Assembly: GCA_944393165.1 (NCBI GenBank)
Contig: CALXZF010000095.1
Span: 1-9,421 of the forward strand
Length of the DNA: 9,421 bases
Direction: 5' to 3'
Origin: an uncultured Clostridia bacterium
Lineage (GTDB): Bacteria; Bacillota_A; Clostridia; TANB77; CAG-508
Positions 1 to 6,762 of the stretch are shown here, piece by piece (the stretch's first letter is position 1; the number at the start of each line of letters is the position of its first letter). A program made the position numbers and the translations under genes. The notes beneath the pieces are model-generated. The model was not told the DNA's origin, did not search any database, and was given only the letters and a program-made list of their open reading frames with translations.

Positions 1-16
1 AGAAGGGGCTATTTAA
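1..16 (+). CDS. Possible C-terminal end of an upstream gene (partial)
   Basis: The frame starting at base 2 reads Glu-Gly-Ala-Ile and then TAA at 14-16. A short ending of this kind (Arg/Lys-Glu-Gly-Ala) is common at the C terminus of bacterial sugar transferases that prime capsule synthesis. Such a gene is also what usually stands just before a GT4 glycosyltransferase in these operons. Four residues cannot prove it. Another frame ends with TAA at 22-24 and would give a different tail (Gly-Tyr-Leu-Thr-Val). The identification is an inference from context only. Confidence 0.25.
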
Positions 17-45
17 CAGTGTAAATAGTTGTAAATGTCTAAATA

Positions 46-52
46 GAAAGGT
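46..52 (+). promoter_or_regulatory. Ribosome binding site that decides the GT4 start
   Basis: The purine-rich GAAAGGT sits 7 bases before the ATG at 60 but only 1 base before the ATG at 54. The spacing favours position 60 as the initiation codon. Confidence 0.6.
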
Positions 53-59
53 AATGCAT

Positions 60-1169
60 ATGAATATAGCAATGTTAGGACATAAAAGGATACCTTCAAG
101 AGAAGGTGGAGTAGAAGCTGTAGTAGAAGAGTTAGCTACACGTGTGGTAAAACTCGGACACAATGTAACAGTATATAATAGAAAAGGAAATAACGTTCAA
201 GATAAAAGTATTAAAACTGAAAAAGTAAAAGAATATAAAGGAGTAAAGATAAAACAAACTTTTACTTTTCAAAATAAGACATTGAATGCAATTGTTTATT
301 CTATAATTGCAAGTTTTAAATGTTTATTTCACAATTATGATGTAATACATTACCATGCCGAAGGACCATGTAGTATGATATGGTTACCTCATTTCTTTGG
401 GAAGAGAACTGTGGCAACTATTCATGGTCTAGATTGGAAACGCTCAAAATGGGGTGGTTTTGCTACTAGATTTTTAAAGTTCGGAGAGAAAATGGCTGTA
501 AAATATGCTGATGAAATTATTGTTTTATCAGAAGAGACACAAAAATACTTCGAGAAAGAATATAATAGAAAAACAAATTATATTCCAAATGGAGTAAATA
601 TGCCAAAAAATATAAACGCTAATATAATTAAAAAGAAGTGGGGATTAGAAAATGATTCTTACATTCTTTTTTTGGGTAGAATCGTACCAGAAAAAGGTAT
701 TCATTATTTAATTGATGCTTATAATCAAATTGACACAAACAAAAAATTAGTTATAGCAGGAGGAGCAAGTCACACAAACGAATACTTTAATGAGATAAGC
801 AAAAAGGTTAAAAACAATAAAAATATAATAATGACTGGATTTGTACAAGGAGAAATCCTTGACGAATTATATAGTAATTGTTATTTATATTGTTTACCTA
901 GTGATTTGGAAGGAATGCCACTTAGCTTATTAGAGGCAATGAGTTATGGAGCAAATACATTAACTAGCGATATACCAGAATGTACACAAATTACAGAAAA
1001 TTACGGTTCAACATTTAAAAAAGGAAACGTAAATGATTTAAAGAATAAATTAGAAGAAATTTTAGAAGGAAAAAACAGAAAAGAAAGAGAAGAAATTTCA
1101 AAATATGTATTAGACAAATATAATTGGGATGACATAGCTCTTGAAACTATTAAATTATACAAAGGATAG
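60..1169 (+). CDS. GT4-family (GT-B fold) glycosyltransferase
   Basis: This is a predicted cytoplasmic, membrane-associated retaining glycosyltransferase of 369 residues. It would transfer a sugar from a nucleotide donor to the lipid-linked glycan intermediate. The N-terminal acceptor domain opens with a glycine-rich loop (GHKRIPSREGGVE, about residues 7-19) typical of a large GT4 subgroup, and has an HGLDW segment near the middle of that domain. The C-terminal donor-binding domain shows the LGRIVPEKG motif (about 205-213) and an EX7E pair at E284 and E292 within DLEGMPLSLLEAMS, the usual nucleotide-sugar and catalytic signature. The length is normal for the family. An in-frame ATG two codons earlier (base 54) is possible, but its spacing to the ribosome site is too short. 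It lies 14 bases before the polymerase gene. Donor and acceptor cannot be told from sequence. Confidence 0.93.
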   Translation: MNIAMLGHKRIPSREGGVEAVVEELATRVVKLGHNVTVYNRKGNNVQDKSIKTEKVKEYKGVKIKQTFTFQNKTLNAIVYSIIASFKCLFHNYDVIHYHAEGPCSMIWLPHFFGKRTVATIHGLDWKRSKWGGFATRFLKFGEKMAVKYADEIIVLSEETQKYFEKEYNRKTNYIPNGVNMPKNINANIIKKKWGLENDSYILFLGRIVPEKGIHYLIDAYNQIDTNKKLVIAGGASHTNEYFNEISKKVKNNKNIIMTGFVQGEILDELYSNCYLYCLPSDLEGMPLSLLEAMSYGANTLTSDIPECTQITENYGSTFKKGNVNDLKNKLEEILEGKNRKEREEISKYVLDKYNWDDIALETIKLYKG

Positions 1170-1174
1170 AAGTT

Positions 1175-1180
1175 GGAGGA
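1175..1180 (+). promoter_or_regulatory. Strong Shine-Dalgarno for the true polymerase start
   Basis: GGAGGA lies just before the ATG at 1184, whereas the later ATG at 1272 has only AT-rich sequence before it and no purine box. This argues that translation of the polymerase gene begins at 1184, in a different frame from most of the gene. Confidence 0.75.
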
Positions 1181-1183
1181 AAG

Positions 1184-2429
1184 ATGGATAAAATAACAAA
1201 GAGAGGAAATATATTAAATGCCGCATTTTATATATTATTTTTATTAGTATATCTAATAACATTATTGTTATATGGAATGGGACATCCTATTTCTAGATAT
1301 AGGTATTTTTTCTTTGCGGCAGCAATTATTGTGCGGGTTTATCACATTAATTGTTAGATTTAGAGGAAAGTTAAAAGAAAAAAATATATATGGGAAAAAC
1401 TTACTTTTAGTAATTTTGGTGGGAATTTTGTTTTTAATTTTCTCATTATATAAAGCGTGGGAAGTAGGATATTCGTTTAATTTTAGGACTATTGTACAAA
1501 TAGGCCTTGTTGTTATGCCTGCTATGTATGTTTTATGTTTTGTAAACATATTTTCCACAAAAAGTATAATAAATTTAATGAAGGCTACAACAATAATTTT
1601 AGTAATAATATATTTTTGTGAACCAAATCATAACATTTTATCATTTTTTAATATAGAAAATTGGGCAAAAATAAATCTTTCAAAATCAAATAGTTTTACA
1701 GAGAGCTCAATGTGTGCAGAAGCATTTTTACAATTATTTTTGTTTTTTTATTACTTTTCAAAAACAAAAAATATGAAGAGTGATAAAACTTTTAAAATAT
1801 ATGTATGGATAAATTTTGTATTTACAATATTATCATTTAAAAGACTAGGTATGCTATTTGCAATCTCAATAATAGTATTAGAAAAAATAGTTGATTTTAA
1901 AGGAAAGATTTCTCCTAAATTTGCATGGCTATTTACCATACTTTTCACTGTTGGTACAATTTTATATACAAAATTTATGCAAGGGGAAATTTTTATAAAT
2001 ATAGATGTTTATAAATTTTCTACCGGTAGAGATTATATATTATCTCTTTGGGAGAAGAAAGACTATTTATCTTATGGGTATGGAACTAGTATGTTAGTTA
2101 TAGACAGATACTTAGAAATGGATTTAATTCAAATATATATGGAATTAAATATTATAGCTTTATTTGTGTTCTGTTTTGCATTTTTCAAAATTGCAGGATC
2201 AAAAATTTATTCAATTTTAATAATGCTATATACTTTCGTGAATTTATTAACAGCATCTAGTCTACCATGGTCACTAGGATGGATAATTTTACTACTTACA
2301 GTTGTATTAATATCATCAGGGAAAGCAGAAAAAGAAGGATATGAATTTGAAAGTAAAGATACTAAATATAGAAAGCTTTTTTCACCAAAGAAAATAAAAA
2401 ATGAAAACAAAGAAAACGCAGGTGAATAA
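1184..2429 (+). pseudogene. wzy: Wzy-like polysaccharide polymerase, frame broken near codon 50
   Basis: A polytopic membrane protein, expected to join flipped repeat units on the outer face of the membrane. Translation from the well-placed ATG at 1184 gives a charged start, a transmembrane segment (about residues 11-31) and the beginning of a second, then stops at 1355-1357 after 57 residues. The next frame, open from 1260, continues the second membrane segment (GFITLIVRF) and runs to TAA at 2427-2429 with about nine more hydrophobic segments. Joined near base 1332 the product would be about 415 residues, normal for Wzy. Family-like marks are FKRLG (1836-1850) after a long hydrophobic stretch, and a GRD (2025-2033) in the large loop followed by YGYGTS, as in O-antigen polymerases. 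The frame change needs one base fewer or two more, for example in the GGG at 1335-1337, in the GTG/GC region, or in T6 at 1306-1311. The open piece from ATG 1272 (385 residues) lacks a ribosome site. Whether this is real decay, phase variation or a sequencing error cannot be decided here. Confidence 0.72.
2420..2425 (+). promoter_or_regulatory. Ribosome binding site that decides the first GT2 start
   Basis: AGGTGA, placed inside the last codons of the polymerase gene, is 5 bases before the ATG at 2431. The earlier in-frame ATG at 2401 has only A-rich sequence before it and would add ten Lys/Thr/Gln-rich residues not expected before the GT2 fold. The start at 2431 is therefore preferred, giving tight translational coupling. 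Confidence 0.7.
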
Positions 2430-2430
2430 T

Positions 2431-3405
2431 ATGAAAGAATTAATTACTGTAATTGTACCAGTATATAATGTAGAGAAATATTTAGATAAATGTGTTGAAA
2501 CAATTGTAAATCAAACATATAAAAATGTTGAAATAATATTAGTAGATGATGGATCAAAAGATTCTTCTGGAGAGAAATGTGATATCTGGCAAAAAAAAGA
2601 TAAAAGAATAAAAGTAATACATAAGCAAAATGGAGGCCTTTCTTCAGCAAGAAACACGGGAATTGATATAGCGAATGGTGAATACATAACTTTTATCGAT
2701 AGTGACGATTATATCGATTCAAAAATGATAGAGAATTTATATGAAGACTTAAAAAATTTCAATGCAGATATTTCTATATGTAACAGATATTATTTATTTG
2801 AAGATGGTAGCAAATGTTTAAGATATAAAAAAAGAGAAAACGTTTTAGAAATGGACTCAAAACAAGCAATTTATGAATTAAATAATTATAGAAATTTTGA
2901 TATGTCTGCTTGGGCAAAAATGTATAATAGGAAGTTATTTAACAAAATCAGATTTCCAGTAGGAAAACTAAGTGAAGATTTCTTTATAATGTATTTGCTT
3001 TTTGACAAAGCTAAAAAAATAGTATATAATTCAGAACCCTTATATTATTATTTGCAAAGAAAAGGTAGTATTTCTAAAAACAAAAAGATTAATTGGGATT
3101 TTGTCTTAGCTGCAAAAGAGCAAATGGATTATGTGGAAAAAAAATATCCAGATTTAAAGCCTTGTGTTCGAGCTGCATATGCTTCAGCAAATATGACTGT
3201 ATATAATATGGTGTTAAAAAGCGGAGGAAAATGTTCAAACAAAGATACTAAAGAAATGCAAAAAGAGGTAAAAAATAATTTGGAATATATATTTAAATAT
3301 AAAGAGTGGGATATAACAAAAAAAGTACAGGCATTTTTATTTGTTAGATGTATTCCTATTTATGATATAATATTTAAAACATTTAGAAAGATTAAGAGGG
3401 TATAA
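2431..3405 (+). CDS. GT2-family (GT-A fold) glycosyltransferase, first of two
   Basis: A predicted inverting glycosyltransferase of 324 residues acting on the cytoplasmic face of the membrane to extend the lipid-linked repeat unit. The GT-A domain begins at once with ITVIVPVYN (5-13). It carries the nucleotide-binding DDGS (39-42), the NGGLSSARN loop (67-75), the metal-binding DSDD (90-93), and an acidic pair E182-D183 in the KLSEDFF segment that fits the expected catalytic base region. There is no transmembrane helix. The C terminus is basic (FKTFRKIKRV), consistent with peripheral membrane contact. The start was chosen from the ribosome site, one base after the polymerase stop. The next gene starts after a one-base gap. 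Sugar specificity is unknown; many homologues add galactose, glucose or N-acetylated sugars in capsule operons. Confidence 0.94.
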   Translation: MKELITVIVPVYNVEKYLDKCVETIVNQTYKNVEIILVDDGSKDSSGEKCDIWQKKDKRIKVIHKQNGGLSSARNTGIDIANGEYITFIDSDDYIDSKMIENLYEDLKNFNADISICNRYYLFEDGSKCLRYKKRENVLEMDSKQAIYELNNYRNFDMSAWAKMYNRKLFNKIRFPVGKLSEDFFIMYLLFDKAKKIVYNSEPLYYYLQRKGSISKNKKINWDFVLAAKEQMDYVEKKYPDLKPCVRAAYASANMTVYNMVLKSGGKCSNKDTKEMQKEVKNNLEYIFKYKEWDITKKVQAFLFVRCIPIYDIIFKTFRKIKRV

Positions 3406-3406
3406 G

Positions 3407-4453
3407 ATGAGCATAGTTAACAATCCTAAAAAACCATATAAAGAAATGAAAGAATATCTTTTTTCTATAGTAATACCTATATACAATGAGGGTGAGGGTA
3501 TGAGAAAACCTATAGAGAGTATTTTAAATCAAAAAGATGATAACTATAATGATTATGAAATAATATTAGTAGATGATGGTAGTAAAGATTGTTCACCCCA
3601 AATTTGTGATGAATATGATAAAAATTATTCATTTATAACTGCCATACATAAAGAAAACGGTGGATCTGTAGATGCCAGAAGAGTTGGTATTGAAGCTGCT
3701 AAAGGTAAATATATTGTTTTTGTGGATGGAGACGATTATGTAGAAAGAAATTACCTTTATAATCTTCATAAAGCTGTCAAAGAAGAAGCTGATTTTTACA
3801 TCTTAAACAGTAAGTACCAACAATATAATTCAAAAAAATTAGAGATTCAAAAAAGTAATTTAAAAGACGGTTTTATAGATATACAGGAAGCAACAAATTG
3901 GATTATAGGCGGAGTTGATGGCTATTTATGGAATAAAATTTATGTAACAGATATAATAAGAAAAAATAATATTAATTTTTCTAAGAAAATCATATTTGGG
4001 GACGACATATATATGAATTTGTTATATCTAAGATATGCAAAAAAGATATATGTGCAAAATACTTCTTCATATGTACATATTTGGGATACACCTACAAGTG
4101 TTTGTTACAATAATGTAAAATTAAGTAGATTTGAAGAAATAGATATTGTTTTTAAAGAGGTTGAGAAATATGTTAAAGACCTTAATATAAATACTGAAAT
4201 TTATAATAATTTTATTAATTCGGAAATGGCTGTTTTAATTATAAATATTGCATCTTTGAAAGCAAATAAACTAAGAAAAAAAGATATTATATCAGTATTT
4301 AATAAGAGTGAATTATTTAAATTTTTACTAGAATATAAACCAAAAGGAATAAAAAACAAACTATATCATTTTTTGATAACCAGAAATCAAATAATGCCAA
4401 TATATTTGCTTTATGTAAGTAAAGAAAAAATAAAATCTATAATAAAAAGGTGA
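3407..4453 (+). CDS. GT2-family (GT-A fold) glycosyltransferase, second of two
   Basis: A predicted inverting glycosyltransferase of 348 residues, a distant paralogue of the preceding gene. About 19 extra residues precede the fold, which starts at SIVIPIYN (20-27). It has DDGS (56-59), an NGGSVDARR loop (84-92) in place of the usual NGGLSxARN, and DGDD (107-110) for the metal. The segment GYLWNKIY (172-179) is followed by FGDDIY (197-202), where Asp-Asp stands in place of the usual Glu-Asp. The tail is basic (KEKIKSIIKR). The AGAGGG at 3395-3400 lies six bases before the ATG, supporting this start over the ATG at codon 14. The gene ends in TGA, which forms part of the next gene's ribosome site. 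The changed loop and acidic motif suggest a different acceptor or donor from its neighbour, but not which one. Confidence 0.93.
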   Translation: MSIVNNPKKPYKEMKEYLFSIVIPIYNEGEGMRKPIESILNQKDDNYNDYEIILVDDGSKDCSPQICDEYDKNYSFITAIHKENGGSVDARRVGIEAAKGKYIVFVDGDDYVERNYLYNLHKAVKEEADFYILNSKYQQYNSKKLEIQKSNLKDGFIDIQEATNWIIGGVDGYLWNKIYVTDIIRKNNINFSKKIIFGDDIYMNLLYLRYAKKIYVQNTSSYVHIWDTPTSVCYNNVKLSRFEEIDIVFKEVEKYVKDLNINTEIYNNFINSEMAVLIINIASLKANKLRKKDIISVFNKSELFKFLLEYKPKGIKNKLYHFLITRNQIMPIYLLYVSKEKIKSIIKR

Positions 4454-4457
4454 TAAT

Positions 4458-5558
4458 ATGAAAAAAATAGACATAATTACATTCCATAGTGCACATAATT
4501 ATGGTGCTTTTTTACAAGTATATGCATTACAAAAAGCATTAGGAAAAGAAAACAATGTAGAAATTATTAATTATAGGAATAGCAACATAGATAATACATA
4601 TAAGCTAATTAATCCTGAAAATATTAAAACAATGTTAAAATCAATAGTTAAAAATTTAGTGTATCCAAAAAGAAATTTGACTAGATATAATAAGTTTGAA
4701 GCAGCAATTAAAGAAAAATTAAAATTAACTAAGCGATATAGTTCAGAAAAAGAATTAAAACAAGATTTTCCTAAAGCAGATGTATATATAACAGGAAGTG
4801 ATCAAGTTTGGAATACTAGTATTACTAAAGGTCTTCAAGATTCTTATACATTAAATTTTGGTGATATGACAACAAAAAGAATATCATATGCTGCAAGTAT
4901 TGGTAAAAGCACACTAACAGAAAAAGAAAAAGAAGAATTTAAAGAAAAACTTTTAAGACTTGATAGTATTTCTGTTAGAGAAGAAAAAGCAAAGGAATTA
5001 CTAACACCTTTAGTAAATAAACCAATAGAGGTTGTATTGGATCCAACCTTGTTAATAGACAAACAAGACTGGGAAGATGAAATAAAAAATTCAAGTAAAG
5101 AAAAAGAAGAATATATATTAGCATATACTGTAGGAGCAGATGAAGAATATTATAAAATTATTAACGAACTTTCTGAAAAAACAAATTTGAAAGTTATACA
5201 TTTTGAAACAAGAAACAAAAACATTAAAAATGTTTTAAAAAATGCCTATACATCAGATTCTTTTGAGTTTGTTAATTTAATTAAAAATGCAAAATACGTT
5301 GTTTGTACTTCATTTCATGCGACTGTGTTTTCAATTATTTTTAATAAAGACTTTTTTGTAATACCACATAGACAAACTGGTTCAAGAGTTACAAACTTAT
5401 TAAAAAGATTAGGTCTAGAAGAAAGAATATATAATGATTTAGAAGAATTCAAAAATAAAGGATATAATATAAAAACAGACTGGGAAAAAGTAGAAGATAA
5501 AATAAAAGAGGAAAGACAAAAATCTTTAAATTGGTTAAAAAATGCTATATGTCAATAA
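4458..5558 (+). CDS. Polysaccharide pyruvyl transferase family protein (GSDQVWN type)
   Basis: A 366-residue cytoplasmic protein of the polysaccharide pyruvyl transferase family (PF04230). Characterised members move a pyruvyl group from phosphoenolpyruvate to a sugar hydroxyl pair to form a ketal on surface glycans. The start ITFHSAHNYGAFLQVYALQ (7-25), GSDQVWN (113-119), an SIREEKA-like SVREEKA segment, DPTLL and TSFHATVFS with H287 are hallmark blocks of a subgroup that is commonly found beside FrhB-like iron-sulfur proteins in capsule clusters. The length is typical. Ribosome site AAGGTGA (4447-4453) overlaps the upstream stop. The exact reaction of this subgroup is not settled as far as I know, so pyruvylation should be read as a family-level call. 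Confidence 0.9.
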   Translation: MKKIDIITFHSAHNYGAFLQVYALQKALGKENNVEIINYRNSNIDNTYKLINPENIKTMLKSIVKNLVYPKRNLTRYNKFEAAIKEKLKLTKRYSSEKELKQDFPKADVYITGSDQVWNTSITKGLQDSYTLNFGDMTTKRISYAASIGKSTLTEKEKEEFKEKLLRLDSISVREEKAKELLTPLVNKPIEVVLDPTLLIDKQDWEDEIKNSSKEKEEYILAYTVGADEEYYKIINELSEKTNLKVIHFETRNKNIKNVLKNAYTSDSFEFVNLIKNAKYVVCTSFHATVFSIIFNKDFFVIPHRQTGSRVTNLLKRLGLEERIYNDLEEFKNKGYNIKTDWEKVEDKIKEERQKSLNWLKNAICQ

Positions 5559-5570
5559 GGAGAGAAAAAG

Positions 5571-6746
5571 ATGAAAAAAATTTTAATAGTTTTGAATGCA
5601 ATAGTATATAATAGGGGTTCAGAAGCTTTAGTTAGAGGAATAAGTAAAATATGTAAAGAAAATATAAAAGATTCTTATATAACACTAGTTTCTTCAGAAG
5701 AAGAGTTTAACTCTAATTTGAACATAGAAAATATCGATAATTATGTAAGAAAAATAAACTATACAAAGAAATCCCCTATACATTATTTGGTTGCTATATT
5801 AAAAAGGTTGAAATTAAACAATTTAGTAACAAGCTTAAAATATTCTAAATTAAAAAATATTGCTAAAAATCAAGATTTAATATTAATGGTTGGAGCAGAT
5901 AACTATGACATTACTTATAATATGCAAGAAGAATTAGAAAGATTGAATTGTTACATAAGAAAAAACACAAAAGCTAAAATGGTATTATATGATTGCTCAA
6001 TTGCTAAAAGAGATATAACACAAACATTAAAAAAAGATTTTGAAAATTTTGATATAGTAACAGTAAGAGAAAATATAAGCAAAGATAATTTAAAAGATAT
6101 TATAAAAGACAGTAAACTTAAACTATATCCTGACCCTGCATTTGTTATGGATGTTGAAAAAATCAATTTGCCAGAAGTGTTTAATAAGGGTAATGTGATA
6201 GGAATAAACGTAAGTAATTTAATCACTAATCCTAAATATGGAAGTAATGCAGATCAGATATTATTAGCATATACAAAAATGATAAAATATATTTTAGAAA
6301 ATACAGATAATAACATAATGTTAGTTCCTCATGTTATGAAAGGAGCAGATTTATCTACTTTAAAGGTTCTATATAATAATTTTAAAGAAAATGACAGAGT
6401 ATACTTAGTTGAAGACGAAAATTTAAATGCAAAACAACTAAAATATCTTATATCAAATTGTAGAATGTTCATAGGAGCAAGAACTCATGCAACAATTGCT
6501 GCATATTCTACAAAAGTTCCAACACTTGTATTGGGATATTCTGTTAAATCTAGAGGAATAGCAAAAGATTTGTTTGGAACAGATGAGAAATATGTTTTTC
6601 CTGTATCTGATTTAAAATCAGATGATTATTTAGTAAATGGATTTAAATGGTTAGCAGAAAACGAAGAAAAAATAAAAAATACCCTAGAAGATAAGATGCC
6701 AAATTATATAGAACAAATAAAAAGTATAAAAGAAATCATAAAATAG
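5571..6746 (+). CDS. Polysaccharide pyruvyl transferase family protein (WcaK/CsaB-like type)
   Basis: A second, clearly different member of the pyruvyl transferase family, 391 residues, cytoplasmic. It opens with a Rossmann-like strand and NRGSEAL (14-20), the counterpart of the N-x-G-(D/C/S)-E-A motif. There is a YPDPAF segment in the middle. Near the C terminus lies GARTHATIAAYSTKVP with R304 and H306, the most conserved block of WcaK/CsaB-like enzymes, followed by LGYSVKSRGIAKDLFG. Expected role: adding pyruvate from phosphoenolpyruvate to a sugar of the repeat unit before export. It has a strong ribosome site (AAGGAGA, 5557-5563) and follows the first family member after 12 bases. Sequence blocks differ enough that the two are not a recent duplication. 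The sugar modified is unknown. Confidence 0.9.
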   Translation: MKKILIVLNAIVYNRGSEALVRGISKICKENIKDSYITLVSSEEEFNSNLNIENIDNYVRKINYTKKSPIHYLVAILKRLKLNNLVTSLKYSKLKNIAKNQDLILMVGADNYDITYNMQEELERLNCYIRKNTKAKMVLYDCSIAKRDITQTLKKDFENFDIVTVRENISKDNLKDIIKDSKLKLYPDPAFVMDVEKINLPEVFNKGNVIGINVSNLITNPKYGSNADQILLAYTKMIKYILENTDNNIMLVPHVMKGADLSTLKVLYNNFKENDRVYLVEDENLNAKQLKYLISNCRMFIGARTHATIAAYSTKVPTLVLGYSVKSRGIAKDLFGTDEKYVFPVSDLKSDDYLVNGFKWLAENEEKIKNTLEDKMPNYIEQIKSIKEIIK

Positions 6747-6762
6747 TAAGGAATGAAGCAAA

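Noticed and set aside
54..59. GT4 start at the first ATG (54).
   Set aside because: It is too close to GAAAGGT at 46-52, and the family normally begins at the equivalent of the ATG at 60.
17..59. Possible promoter or small element in the 43 bases before the GT4 gene (repeated TAAAT).
   Set aside because: No convincing -35/-10 pair or hairpin; it looks like an ordinary AT-rich intergenic gap within an operon.
1272..2429. Polymerase gene taken as a complete 385-residue CDS starting at ATG 1272.
   Set aside because: No ribosome site precedes 1272, the N terminus (MEWDILFLDIG... SLRQQLL) is less membrane-like than the other frame, and a strong ribosome site with an in-family start lies at 1175-1186.
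2401..2430. N-terminal extension of the first GT2 from ATG 2401.
   Set aside because: It has no ribosome site, overlaps the polymerase end by 29 bases, and adds a Lys-rich segment not part of the fold.
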